A stretch of DNA of 64,000 bases from Mytilus californianus (Eukaryota; Mollusca; Bivalvia; Mytilida; Mytilidae), in NCBI RefSeq assembly GCF_021869535.1, contig NW_026262690.1:65869995-65933994 (forward strand). Reading direction: 5' to 3'. A program made the translations under genes and the position numbers. Below are positions 10,124 to 22,730 of this stretch, one piece after another. How positions within the stretch are numbered: the stretch's first letter is position 1; the number at the start of each line of letters is the position of its first letter. The notes beneath the pieces were generated by a model. That model made no database searches, had not been told where the DNA came from, and saw only the letters and a list, made by a program, of their open reading frames with translations.

Positions 10124-13000
10124 GAAACACATAGCAATACGCACAGTTAAACTCGGGTTTCAGTTACATTCAACATTTATTGATTCAGAAAGTTTCCTCT
10201 TAACAGTTATATACAGATACCTTAGTTAGAGATCTCTGTCTGTCCATTATCGCCTCTCTTGGAATCAAATTGAAGTTTCTCCTGTATAAATAAATTTAAA
10301 ATACATGTTAAGATGGACCATGTCGAAAGTTGCTGTTTACAGTGATAATATTCATACAGTAGTAAAAATGGGTAGATGATTGATTGATTGATTGATTGTT
10401 GTTTAACATTCAGTGTCAAATATGTCATGCATGTTCAGGACGATAACATTGAATGGATGTATAACTTTGCCCTGTCTAAATATAAGGCATAACATAAACA
10501 ACTAAAAGCTCTGTCTGTTGAATGTACACGTAGCAGAGCTTTCACATTTCAACCTACATGGAAAGTCGCAATACATGAGTTTGTAAGTATGTTCAAGGTC
10601 GAAACTTGTAAAGCCAATGCACAAGTTATTTGGAATACAAAATGCAGAAATTGAATGAACGCTGTAACTAGTAGAACAACTTTGCCTTAGTGGTTTATTT
10701 AAAAGTAGAATAATCTTATCTTATTAACAAATATATTTTTATTACCACCAGATTTAGTGTTTTCAAATTGCGTCTAGTGTTTCTATGTATTGGTAAAACA
10801 TTTTTTCTTGTCCCCTCTTAGTGAAACTGAGGTGTATAATATCATCCTTTGTTTATTTATTTTACCTCCTCATCTTGAGGGCCACATACAGATTTCACCA
10901 ATATGTAGCTTTCTATCGTCTCGAGGCTAGATAAGTTATGAATGTAAAGCAAAGGATGCAACTCCTTCATGCAAAGTTGTTCTAAGACGGGTTTTTGTTG
11001 TTCTGTTTAAGTCGTTTTATTTTTTGCACTCTCAAGTGTTTCATATTTTTAAGCTGTCTGTATTTTAGGTATCGAACAATATAAGGACGGTTTTGGTGGT
11101 TTTGTTTAAGTTGTTTTTTTCTTTGCGTTCTAACATACAAATGTATTTTACATTTTTCGGGTGTCTATATTTTAGGTATCGAACATACTAAGATAATACA
11201 AAAACAAGCACTGACAAGGTTTGATATTTTCACAAGGCTGAATTTCTAAACTTCACTCATTTTGGAAAACGTGGGATAAAATAATTTAATAATTATAAGA
11301 CTATCGCATCTGGTTTGACACTTTACATCGAGTCGCCGAAGTAAAAACTACCATATAGTTATGTACCGATATGCTAACACGATAGCAGACTGTAAAAAAA
11401 AAAAACTTAAATTTATTTTTTCTTTCCATTAGTCACAGTCATTCATGTGTGCATGCTTTGTATTTAAAATACTTTCCATTGTACGACAGAAATTATTAAC
11501 TTGAACACAACTTCGCTGCGAAATTGTGGATAGTAGAGGGTTCTTTTAACATCAAGGGCATACGATACAGTTTTGATCCCACGATGATTTTTTACGAAAA
11601 TTTGAATACAAGCTAATTTTCACCTAGTCAATTCAAAAATGTAATGAAAAAAATACCTTCATGTGCTACTTTTAGAGAAAAATAGGGTAGACATTTACTC
11701 AAAATTTCGGTTTCTTGGACATATATATCCTTTGGACAGACATACCGAACTTTTTGTTTCAAAAGATAACCACGAGCGGATTATTGTAAAAACATTTTGG
11801 ATATCTTATCATAACTATGCTAAAAATTTGTGCAACAATTGTTTAGAAATAATTTATCTTTTGCTGTATATTTATCTAATTTAAAAACAAAATTATCGGT
11901 GATTTTTTCATAAAAATTGGTACCAATAATCTTCATACATAATCAAACCAAACGCCATTTAAAATTCAGGGGGTCGATGTACTCGTTTTATTTCAAGCTA
12001 CTGATTAAAATCAGTCGAAAAATGCATCTTTTCCCCAATATGTCACAGTTTGAAGTGGCGAAAAATAACCTCATTACCTCCCCTGTAACTGTATTGTATG
12101 TCCTAAAGGTGTATACTTTTACACTTCATCCAAAACCTACAATTATGCTTAATATAGTTAAGAAAAAACCTTGTCCAATAAAGATTGTCCTAAATTTGCT
12201 TAAATATAGTTTGTTTCAAAATTGAAAATAAAGAAAAGTTGTTATTTTAAGAACATGTAGAAATACTTGTTGAATGTTTTTTTTAAATATTATTAAAATA
12301 AATAATCATAGGGTGGTCCATTAAAGTTAAAAACTCGTGGACTTGATCACTGAACTATTATGTATTATTACCAATATAACCCATGTTGCCTACTTGTATA
12401 TGATCCGTGATGCAACGTCCATTATTTTCCACGATGTCGTATATGATTTTATCATTTTGTTTTACATTAAGTGGCAAATATTTCATGCTTATTCCTGTCT
12501 AGAAATAATAAGGCAAATAATGATTAAGGTATGTTCACGGCTGTCATTCGGTATATCGAGAAAAAAGATCGTGAAAGAATACCTAACGGTGGTCAAGCAT
12601 TGCGATCGGATCGTGAATGTGATTAATTGTAATTCTACTTCAAATCTGTGAAAAATCTGCTGTATTTTTAAAACGCGGAACAAATCCGAAACAAAAAATA
12701 TGTCTGTCAAAATGATTCAACTTTCTCAATAATACTGTCCAATAAGATAAAGAAAATATGCAGTACTTTATGAGAAAACACAAAAGGCGCAACACGAGTC
12801 TATGGGATTCATAAAAAAAAAACTCGTTTTGTACCTATAATGGTCACATTCCAATATATAATGATATATTTGAAACTGAACCTTTGGTGTGTCAGATAGT
12901 ACAGTAAAATAAAAGGTTTTATTTGCTTGAAACCGTTCATTTTTATTTTTTTTTGAAAATATTGAATTTTGTTGATTTTTTATCAAAATTGACCGTGAAA
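10124..13000. other. AT-rich intergenic DNA, no gene seen
   Basis: Only short frames are present. Apart from the tandem duplication near 11 kb and a small (ATTG)n run near 10375, nothing stands out. Frames of about 70-100 codons at 11.7-12.7 kb are Ile/Leu/Phe/Lys-rich, as expected by chance in AT-rich DNA. Confidence 0.4.
10989..11195 (+). repeat. Two-copy tandem duplication of about 100 bp
   Basis: Two units share 'gttttgtttaagt', a poly-T run, 'tgtctat/gtattttagg' and 'tatcgaacaatata' blocks, ending near 11080 and 11190. They are diverged, so the duplication is old. Confidence 0.6.
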
Positions 13001-13035
13001 GATCGGGCAACGCATTGTCTTGATCGTGAAAGACA

Positions 13036-13830
13036 AGGCGTGACCAGACGGACGCAGGACGCTTGCGTTTTTTTACCTGTAACACTAAAGGACATTTGCG
13101 CTTCAAACATTATGGACATTTGCGCTTTAATCATTGATACACCTGGACAAAATTGACAAGACATTTGCGCTTTTTACCTATAATAGTTTACCTGTAGTCT
13201 TTAGAAAATTTACCATAGTCATGGAAAGATGTTCACATATTCTTTGAAAGTTCTTCCGAACAAACGACAAAATCAGAAAAAAATAATCGGGTAAACTAGA
13301 CATATTATAAAAAAATAGTATACGTTTCTGGGTAAACGATAGAGAAAACGAAACTTCTATGGATGGAACATTTAAATTTTGACCGAAATTCTTCAATTAG
13401 CTTTCTGATTATTGGATTTAAAATTAAAAACTATATTCCACTTGTGTCTATTCTGTTGCATGAATAGTCCAAGGAACTGTACCATCATAGTTTATCTAAG
13501 CTTGTTTCAATTTGTGAAGACCGAAATTTTATTTTTAAACCACCTGCGGTACCTGTTAACTTTTAGAAAGAGTCATGGTTGTTATAAGGAATTGACTCCC
13601 ATCCACCCTCTTGGAGTGTTGTCGTTTTCATCTGACACAAGCATGATAGGGAAAGGTTGATGATTTTAGCTGTATATAAATATATGAATGTTTGTGTTTT
13701 TTTATATTAAATATTTTTTTAGTTATGTTGATAAAGTGCAAATGTCCTTTTGAAAAAGCGCAAATGTACTTAATATTAAAGCGCAAATGTGCTATCAAAA
13801 AGTGAAAACGTCCCGCGCCGGACCAGACTT
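13036..13830. mobile_element. Candidate TIR element with repeated GACATTTGCGC subterminal motifs
   Basis: The left end has 'accagacggacgcaggacgc' and the right end, in inverse orientation, 'gacgttttcac' preceded by 'gtctggtccggcgcgg' (reverse complement). Just inside are three copies of (g)acatttgcgctt on the left (13090, 13114, 13159) and three inverted copies on the right (13735, 13757, 13780). The 550-bp centre shows no transposase. This looks like a non-autonomous DNA transposon with transposase-binding subterminal repeats. Confidence 0.55.
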
Positions 13831-13904
13831 AATAATCAGAAAACAATATTTATTTTATCAATTGATATACTTGCAACTAGTTGAAGCGTGTAATTATCTT
13901 AATA

Positions 13905-14005
13905 AGAACGAACATTAGAGCTAATTTCCTAATGCTTGTAGATTAAGACTTTGTTGGCTTCATGCTTTGTTTGTAAACATGTTTGCTCAAGCATTGTAAT
14001 TAAGA
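13905..14005 (+). repeat. Partial copy of the 22.4-kb palindromic MITE
   Basis: The run from 'ttagagcta-tttcctaatg' through 'gcattgtaattaagattga' matches 22386-22482. The right arm is not evident, so this copy is truncated. Confidence 0.65.
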
Positions 14006-14171
14006 TTGACATCTGCAAACAATATAAAATAGGCGGAGTTAAACCTGTATACATTATACTTGAATTTGATTGGATGTTATCCTGGAGGATAGGAATACCC
14101 AATTGTACATGCAAACATTACAATACAATGTTAGTAAGGTTTAACTCTGCCCAATCTATATCGAAATATAT

Positions 14172-16880
14172 CACTGTGTCTATACTACCCCGGCAAAAAA
14201 TGCTTGGACTCGATGGTATCTAATATCCGGCACGGTGACGGAACATCAATAGACAGAGAAAAGGTAGTGTTCTGTTTATTTATTTGTTATTGTTATGATA
14301 TCGAAGAATATTTATACATATATAACTGTTTTCTATTGTGAGATGTAATATTTTCTACAACCGTTCTAGATTAACAGAGAAATAAGTCAAAATGCACGTC
14401 AAAATGACGAATTGAGTGAACCTTGCCTCGAATTTGTTTAATTTCTCCTTAAATTGTTCACATGGTACGGAAAGCAAGGTACGGAAAGAAAGATATTGAC
14501 ATGGAGATTGCAAAACTAGTCACTTTGAGCACCTCAATACTTGTATTTCTGCGTATGGAACGAAAGAAATGGGTAATGTCAAAATGGAAGCACCCGGTTT
14601 TGTCAATGTGTACAACCCGGTTTTGTCCTAGATTTCACAAGACAGAACCCGGTTTTGTCAAAGAAAAAAAATGCATAATCGCATTACATAATTGAACTTC
14701 AGCAATTAAAAGGAGTTTGGTGGCTGGTTGGAAAATGATTTCTAACAGAGGACAACCTGTTATTTATTTGAATCTGTAAACACTTGAATTCCTACTGTAT
14801 TGGAACAAAAATAATTATAATTTTGCTTTGCATTAAAAAAAAAAATATAACTGCGAAATAGATAGAAATGAAGGTTAAACCGCAAGTTGAGTTTTAAGCT
14901 CTCTATACGTTTCTTTTATATGAATTATTTAAATTTTAGTGTTTAAACTTAAAATTAGAGTTTATGGTCTTAAAAATTGAAGGACGCACATTTGATATGT
15001 GATTTTCTTGCACAACAGGATGGTTATCTTTATAAGTAATCCAATCTACCTAGGACTGTAATATTTCATATGATCGTTTAAAATAAATCTTATTAAGGCT
15101 AAATGTTCATTATAAGGCATGATCATCAAACAAATGTATATATGCTTGCAGAATCGCCATAGAAAATGAATGTTTATGGTGAGAAAAGGATAACTATATT
15201 TGCTCGTATGGCGCACATGACTATTTAAGTGACCTTGAACTTATTTTCTTGATTCATTGGTAAATGTTAAGTTTTTTTTTGTTGGTTCTAATGATTGTAA
15301 TGTGTTCATGTCCGTCTGGCAGGTTTCATCAGACCTTGACTTTTTTTTATGGTTCCATGAACAATATTAATTTTATGAGATACTTTTATTTAATTATTTA
15401 TCTTACAGACTTTCAAAATAAATTCGATAACGATCATTCCAGCAGTCGTGACATGTCAGTGCGTAGTCACTCCTGTATAAATAATACGTAGTATTTATAT
15501 ATATTCTGTTAAAAAAAAACGCAATTGAAGTTGTTTTGCCATGTCTGATTAGTTTATCTCGTTCGTGTAAGCCTTAATTATGAAATGTTAGACTTTTTTT
15601 TAATTCAAGAACGGTGCAATCTTGTTTGGAATTCTTGATTGGTTTTAGCTCACCTGACCCCAAGGGAAAAGTGAGCTTTTTTCATCACTTGGCCCCCGTC
15701 GTCCGTCGTCTTCCGTTAATTTTTTTACATAATCTTCTCCTCTGAAATTACTGGGCTACAATACATTTAACAAACCTTATCCACAATATTATGTCGGTTT
15801 TAAAAGGTCTAACGAACTTATGTTTAACTTTTTTTCATCATCATTGGGGTATCTAGTTTAAAAGTTTTTGATGACCCCCGCCTGTCAACAAAGATGGCCG
15901 ACACGGCTTAAAATAGAATATAGGGGGGTGCAAGTTTTGTCTGTTATTTGAAAACAGCTATAGATAGAGAAAATTTAACAGGGGCTGATATGTTCATAAT
16001 TTTGAGCTCTACCTTTTTGTCCATACACATCAAAACTCTCACACGAACTCTTATAGAAGTTAATGTCCTTGAATGACAAATTTTTCCTTTTTTTTTCCAT
16101 TTCTGTCTATTATCTTGAAATATATAAAAGTTATATAGCAAAAAGGAGCAGCAAGACAATATATACGAATAAGTCGGCTTGGTCGATATCCTTGTAAGAA
16201 TTATTGACCTTTAATTACGATTTTTACCATTTCTTTGCGTTTTTGCCAATTATCTTACAAAAATCTTCTCCTCTTTAACAATTTAATTAAACTTGGCCAC
16301 ACGCTTTATTGAGGTATCTGGTAAAGAAAACCCACAAGATCAGCCATTTGTTAATTTATTTTTTTGTTTCAGGGTACAAGTGTTAACGTTGTTTTTCATA
16401 AAATAAACAAAACTGGGTTCTATACAAAGACAAAACCGGGTCATTGTATAGTAAACAACATTGACAAAACCGGGTGCTTCCATTTTGACATGACCTATTT
16501 CTTTCGTTCCATACGTAGAAATACAAGGATTGATGTGCTCAAAGTGACTAGTTTTGCAATCTCCATGTCAATATATTTCTTTCCGTACCATGTGAACAAT
16601 TTAAGGAGAAATTAAACAAATTCGAGGCAAGGTTCACTCAATTCGTCATTTTGACGTGCATTTTTACTTATTTCTCCGTTAATCTAGAACGGTTGTAGTA
16701 AATATTACATCTCACAATAGAAAATAGTTATATATGTATATATATTCTTCGATATTATAAAAATAACAAATAAATAAACAGAAACTACCTTTTCTCTGTC
16801 TATTGATGTTCCGTCACCGTGCCGGATATTAGATACCATCGAGTCCAAACATTTTTTGCCGGGGTAGTTTAGACACAGTG
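14172..16880. mobile_element. 2.7-kb non-autonomous TIR transposon, CACTG ends (EnSpm/CACTA-like?)
   Basis: Inverted arms of about 500 bp (14172 to about 14675, and about 16395 to 16880) are highly similar. The ends read CACTGTGTCTA and TAGACACAGTG. They are flanked by tat (14169-14171) and tat (16881-16883), compatible with a 3-bp target duplication; tatat would also fit. Each arm carries three copies of gacaaaaccgggt or its complement. CACTG ends plus a 3-bp duplication suggest the CACTA superfamily. No transposase frame is visible, so the element would depend on proteins made elsewhere. Confidence 0.75.
15646..16310 (+). repeat. Common bivalve dispersed repeat inside the CACTG element
   Basis: It begins 'gctcacctgacccc' with 'aagtgagcttttttcatcac' and continues with 'atcttctcctctgaaattac', 'tcattggggtatctag' and 'aagatggccgacac'. 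I recall these phrases from a long repeat found throughout bivalve genomes. It includes a second 'aatcttctcctc' block near 16260. Confidence 0.6.
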
Positions 16881-16885
16881 TATAT

Positions 16886-19800
16886 ATACGATCCGAAAAA
16901 TCAATTTTTTGTTAATAAATCAATTTTTGCAAAATTTCTGATTATGCTAACACAAAATTACTTTAAGAACCATTTGAATCATTAAAATGGAATGATATTT
17001 TTCAAAGAAAAGTTGTTTAGTCATTCGAATTATGAAAAAAATCTTAATAAAGTTTACAAATAAAGAGAGAGGCACTCTCTTAACAGGCGGCAACGAATTT
17101 CTCGATGCAATTCTGATCCATCGTGGCTGCGTTTTTATGCACCCCGCAAAGTTAAATGTACACCACATTGACACGGATTTTATTGCCGGACTAAAAAAGA
17201 TTAGGCAACTATACTTTTATACTAAAGGAAACTGCAATGGTGACTGGGATAAAGAAATATAGTCACTTTTGTTTTCTCTCGACCGGCAGTAAAACCTTGC
17301 AAAAAAAGGGTGTTCGTATGGCAGTGCAGGATGTATAAATACGCACCCACATTCGGTCATTGAGTCACACTACAAATGCAGCCGAGATGACTGTTTATAG
17401 CTTTGAAGGAACGCAGTCTTAAAATTATTTCCGCCAAATTAATAAAGATGGATTTTTTTTAAAAAGAATTTATAACAAAGCAAGCCAACATTGACCTTCT
17501 TTAATTATCTCAACGACCCAAGATGTGGTATACAATAATTTCAAGATTGTAACAGCGAATAATCCTCAATGTATTATTTATACCATTTTGAGTCAAAATA
17601 GACATCTGGAGGTAAACAACTGGATACGCCTCCACATTGAATGGAAAATCTCAATCAAGTGTAGACGAGTTCTGTATAAATTTTAAAAACAAGACAAAGA
17701 TTCTGTAAATTCAAAACAACAACATAACTATTTAGGAACACAACAAACTTTGCCCCTTGAAAAAGTTTCGAGGTGGAAAATTATACCCAAGCTTTCGAGG
17801 CCTCTTTTGTGAAGAAAGAGATGGTTATGACATATTTTATCTAAAATATGGCATCTATACTAAAAATATGCAAACCTCATTCGCATGGTGAAAATATTCT
17901 AAATACCTTTACGCCAATTTAAGTTTTCAGACCATTTATACATATTAGTATCGAAACCGTTCTTGCTATATAGCTGTCCCACCTACATGAAAGGTATCAC
18001 ATTATAAATAGTGAATTCTGCCTCTAATCTCGATCAAACATTTCCTCCACATTTTGTGATAGAGAGAAGACTTTATTTCAAGGTTCAAATTCTGGTAGAC
18101 TTTGAATGAAGGATACTTTTGTAATCCTGATAAAAAAAACGATGGTTAACGACCAAAACCGTCCTGTAATTAAAAGGCATTTTACACTATCGAAGCACAG
18201 TTATTCTTGATATAGACAAGCCTGATTTGACAAACAATTAGTACATGTGTATTAAACTTGCACGACTGTACGTAGTTGTCATAATTGAATGTTTCAAAAT
18301 ATAAAAAAAAGTCTTCAAATTATTTTTTGTCTTAAAGGTCAAAATAAATTTCCATTGGCTAAATAAAGAAATATATACACAAGTATGCAGTTGAATCCAA
18401 CTGCTCATCTACTTATTTATAAAATGGAAAACTTCAAATATGACATTAACTATTGCCTCGGATATTATGTTTCTTATAGTACAGTGATGTCATATTTGTA
18501 TTTTTAGACAGAAGGTATTTACCGAGAAAACAAAGAACACTTCAATGTTGAAACTATCTATAGGTAACCACTTCCTGAATGGCGTCATATAAAAACGAAA
18601 CGGAAATTCAATTGCATATTTGGTTTTATTTAGAACCAAATCGTGACCATGAAGTAAAATCATGGCACTTCTAATTTTAAGTTTATTTTGTTATTAACAA
18701 CGTAGCTGTAATTCTTGATCAAGAAGAAGCTTCTGTCCATGTTTCGTAACATTCAATGAAGATTAAAGTTAATGATGTTTATTCATTTTTTACCCCCGAC
18801 TGTATGTAAATGTTAAGTGCATAAATCCACATCTATCAGGGAAAACAAACCTGAAAAATGAAAAAAAATATATTTTCAAAATTCTGCTTCAGATGTAATC
18901 TCTTAATAATAAAAATCGTGTCTGTCAAAGGTTCTTACAATTTGGTTTGACTTTATTGATGTCTTAAAAAACTTTGACCTAATATTGTATCTGAATATTA
19001 AATGCCAAAAAAAACTAAGGTCAATTCTCAGTTAAATACGTAAAAATGAAGAAAAAAAATGTACTTCAAAATTTTTAACTTAGATTGTCCGTTAAATTTT
19101 TTAAATAAAGTGTTATTTTAATTTATAGGCGATTCGGTCCCATCAGATGGTTTTAGGGGACCTATTTCTATACCTCGTGGTACCATGGGGACTTGAAATA
19201 GTGAGGAGAAAGAGGAGATACCAATCAATCGTTCCATCGATTGACATTTACCATTGAATTGATGATTTAATGTGACTTTGATGCAGTATCCAATAGGAAT
19301 TTTTGTATGCAAAACTGCTTATGTAATTAAAAATTATACAAAAGTCATATATCATAAATATATACAAATACTTTTATTTCCAGCTGTTTTCTGGTGTGTT
19401 TATTGTTATGCTTGCACTGTTAAACAAATACAGCCGTGAGACCAAAGGATTTGGTAAAAGCTAGAAATGTATGCAAATTTTGAAAATAATAAGGCAAAGA
19501 AAGAAAGAAAAAACCTTGGCCTATAAAAAGACGTTAAGACATTGCAGACTTTTTTTAAGGTCCAATGACTACCTCTAGATCTTTTTTTATCAACAAAAAA
19601 ACTAAATATTGAGTAAGTTACGTAGATTTTGGATAAAATCGGAGGAGAATTCATGATTTCCGGAATGGTAATAAGCTCCTACTTCACAAGTAAAAATATG
19701 TAGCTGTTAAAAATAATTTTGAAATGACAACTAAGATTTATTTGTTTAAATTTAAATTCAAATTATCTTCATACAATTTTAAAAGTTTTAACTGAAATAA

Positions 19801-20330
19801 TCCCTCTAAATAGGAGTATATTGTACAGTAACCAAAATCTTTTGCTATATATTAATAGACTCTTGTGTTTTTTGAAAATGACATTCCCTTGTAAAGTTTG
19901 GAAGACAAAAAATCGAATCAAATCAACTTTAAATTTGTACATAAATTATCTTTGTTCTGAAACGGGGGTCTAAACCTACAAATTTGGGTACAGACGTCCT
20001 ACTGGAGTTTGAAAAACAACCCCTATTCATATATTCATTTATGCGAAAATCCCTACCCATTCAAATATTTCAAAAGAAAATCACAACCCATTTATATATA
20101 TTTCCCAGCTATCATGACAACATCTTGTTTCAATGAGATGTTAACCATATGGGATCCGTGATTCATAAGATCAGAACATAGTTTTTACTGACATCTTAAC
20201 AGAAGATTAACATGTATGACCCATTAACATATACATTTCGACCCATTGATATATTACCTCCGTGAAATTGCATCGCATTGATATATTTGACATTCCAAAA
20301 AAGATCTGTGTATACCTTTATACGGGAAGA
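16886..20330. other. Intergenic DNA with no confident gene
   Basis: Apart from the short frame at 17032-17262, I find no coding character. A possible isolated exon-like piece (after an aatttatag acceptor, near 19129-19195, reading DSVPSDGFRGPISIPRGTMG) is too short to support. Confidence 0.4.
17032..17262 (+). CDS. Uncharacterised small ORF, 76 aa (doubtful)
   Basis: The frame starts MKKILIKFTNKERGTLLTGG and ends GNCNGDWDKEI. Its centre is richer in GC and less biased in composition than chance frames nearby (for example NEFLDAILIHRGCVFMHPA). I do not recognise a family, there is no signal peptide or membrane segment, and no splice signals were identified. It lies just outside the right end of the CACTG element. 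It may be a decayed exon or a chance frame. Confidence 0.2.
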   Translation: MKKILIKFTNKERGTLLTGGNEFLDAILIHRGCVFMHPAKLNVHHIDTDFIAGLKKIRQLYFYTKGNCNGDWDKEI

Positions 20331-20333
20331 GAA

Positions 20334-20360
20334 CCCCCCCCCCCCCCCCCCCCCCCCCCC
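20334..20360 (+). repeat. Poly(C) tract, 27 nt
   Basis: An uninterrupted run of 27 C follows 'gggaagagaa'. Length is likely variable and prone to sequencing error. Confidence 0.95.
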
Positions 20361-20754
20361 TTGTGTGTTCTTAGTGCCATTTGCATCTGGTGCAGAAAAA
20401 TTGGTACCGTTTATGTAATTCTTACAACAGAGTATATGTTTACCCTCGGAAGCAAACAATTGGCCTTTCACATATATAATCGCTTCCCATAACATACTGT
20501 TAAACATATATTTCATTTTAATAAATAATGTTTTAGTTGTATCTAACATGTCATCGGTGACCACTCTTAACTCCTTATGAATACCAAGTCTATAAATTGG
20601 AATTGTTCCGATTTCTATTTAGATAAAGTGATCAGAATATATAAATATTAAAAGATTTGTTATATTTTCCTGTTACACCTGGACAAACAAGTATAAAAAT
20701 TCTAACATTTTCATATTCCGTGACGCATTTTAATACTTTGTCTGAGTTTTCATT

Positions 20755-20860
20755 ATAGACGGTCCGACCGAGTTGACTTTGTAGAAGGTCCGATTGACTT
20801 ATAAGTCGGTCCGATTTGACTCTGTCCGAGTTATCTTCGGGCCGAGTTGTGCCGCATTCG
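20755..20860 (-). repeat. Short degenerate tandem repeat of GTCCGA/GAGTTGACTT motifs
   Basis: Several diverged copies of (g)gtccga(c)-ga(g)ttgact occur in about 100 bp. The reverse strand gives a Ser/Asp/Arg-rich open frame by repetition, not a gene. Confidence 0.6.
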
Positions 20861-20899
20861 TTAAATTGCAACAGCCAATGAAATCCGTTGTTACAAATA

Positions 20900-22380
20900 T
20901 TACCCAGAATGAAATATTATTTATTATTGAATATATATATATGCTATTGCAGTATATTAACGCAATTTAAAACATAAAATGTTGTATCTTTAGATTTGAA
21001 TAAAGGATAAGTATTTCAATGAAACAGCAAAACAACGACACAAATACATTTTACAGGTCAATACATAATAACAATAGGTAAATGTCGATACAATATGTCA
21101 AGCTTTTAATCAAACCGAGTTTAGAAAAAAAGGCAAACTTAAAAGAAGATATATCAGCCATACACAGCAACTTCTTTCAAGGTTATATTTTTACACAAAT
21201 GCGTATGTATTAGATAGGAGAAATTAACGATTATAACAACTGCAGTTTCAATTAATTGTCAGTTAAATTCTTTTTCTTTTGAACAAGGGACAATAGGCAT
21301 ATTTGTTAGTTCAAAGGCGCCATCGTTTTTTATTCGTTATTGAATTCACACAAGTGACATTTAAATATTAAAAATTATACAAAGATGACTATACATATTT
21401 TATTTGCTCTGGAATAGAAGTGAAATAATTATACATTTGAAACTTGCTTCAATATTTGATAAAAAAAAAACTGACAATAAAAACCTTAAGAGCTTAATGT
21501 AAATTGTAATTAAAGTGTAAAATAGGGTGACAAAGGTAAATAGCTATACTTATAAAAGAATGATATCCCACTCAGTGTATGTAATGTGCGAATCCTGAAA
21601 TGTCATTTTTACTGTATCCGTGATGAATTTCTGATGTAGAATGATAAATAAACAGACGATAAATTCGTGATTTTTGAAAAAAATAAGAAATAATATATAA
21701 TGTGTACTGTTTTTATAATTTCATGATATAGGTATGAGATGCGGACGGGTTTTCATCGCGCCTACAGCCATCCAGGTGCAAAATTGATACACAAATAGAT
21801 AAATATTAAGAATAGTTCACGAACAGAGCGTGCAAGAGATTTAAAAGTAGCAGTTAAGTTTCATTTGAAGAAAAATGTACCTTTTGACATAATTATTAAT
21901 GTTGTATAACTTAAAACAGGTTTTGTTATTCAGCTTGATATTGACTCAAATTCCACTATACTGTTTTCGTTATGCGATTCATGTTTATTGTCGAATAATG
22001 ATACTAGACTTTCATTTTCACTGTAGGGCGATTCATTTTTATTGTACATGCGATGCATTTTCACAGAAGGAAATGAATTAATTTTCATTATATAAAGTCT
22101 TTATTCAGAAGGAGAGATTATATATACATACTTTGTGAGTTAAAGTCTGAGGTAATATACCAATAAATTCCTTAGAAATGGCATTTATTGCTAATATAGT
22201 CAATTTTATTTTCTCTAATAATTTATCCAGATCAAGATCTATATATAGGATAAAATTTATTCCTTCCTATGACATGCCATCATTGAATACATATATCTTG
22301 GACAGTTAAGCCAATCCACGTCACCGAAAAAGCAGAGTTTCTGTTTCGGTCTAAATCTACATCGCATACTAATAAATTAA
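20900..22380. other. AT-rich intergenic DNA, nothing recognised
   Basis: I see no coding or RNA gene. The short frame at 21899 is a chance Tyr/Cys/Phe-rich frame. Confidence 0.4.
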
Positions 22381-22385
22381 ATGTT

Positions 22386-22557
22386 ATTAGAGCTATTTTC
22401 CTAATGTTTGTAGTTTAAAGGTGTGGGTGACTTGCTTGCTTTGTTTGTATAAATGTTTGCTTAAGCATTGTAATTAAGATTGAGTAAACATTTATACAAA
22501 CATAGCAAGCAAGCCAACCAAACTTTTAAACTACAAGCATTAGGAAAATAGCTCTAA
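22386..22557. mobile_element. Palindromic MITE, 75-bp arms
   Basis: Arms 22386-22460 and 22483-22557 are close reverse complements beginning ttagagcta-tttcctaatg, with a 22-nt loop (taagcattgtaattaagatt). The loop and left arm recur at 13905-14005. No coding capacity. Confidence 0.8.
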
Positions 22558-22574
22558 TGGATGCATTTTAGATA

Positions 22575-22730
22575 ACAAAAAGTAAAATCACAAAAATACT
22601 GAACTCCGAGGAAAATTCAATCGGAAAGTCCCTAATCACATGGCAAAATCAAATGACAAAACACATCAAACGAATGGACAACAACTGTCATATTCCTGAC
22701 TTGGTACAGGCATTTTCAAATGTAGAAAAG
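22575..22730 (+). repeat. Mussel dispersed repeat
   Basis: It contains 'actgaactccgaggaaaatt', 'cggaaagtccctaatcac' and 'caactgtcatattcctgac' followed by 'ttggtacaggcattttc', as at 8.8-8.95 kb. The open frame across it is a property of the repeat. Confidence 0.75.

Noticed and set aside
20196-20564. Poly-Gly and poly-Pro frames on both strands
   Set aside because: Created by the 27-nt poly(C) tract.
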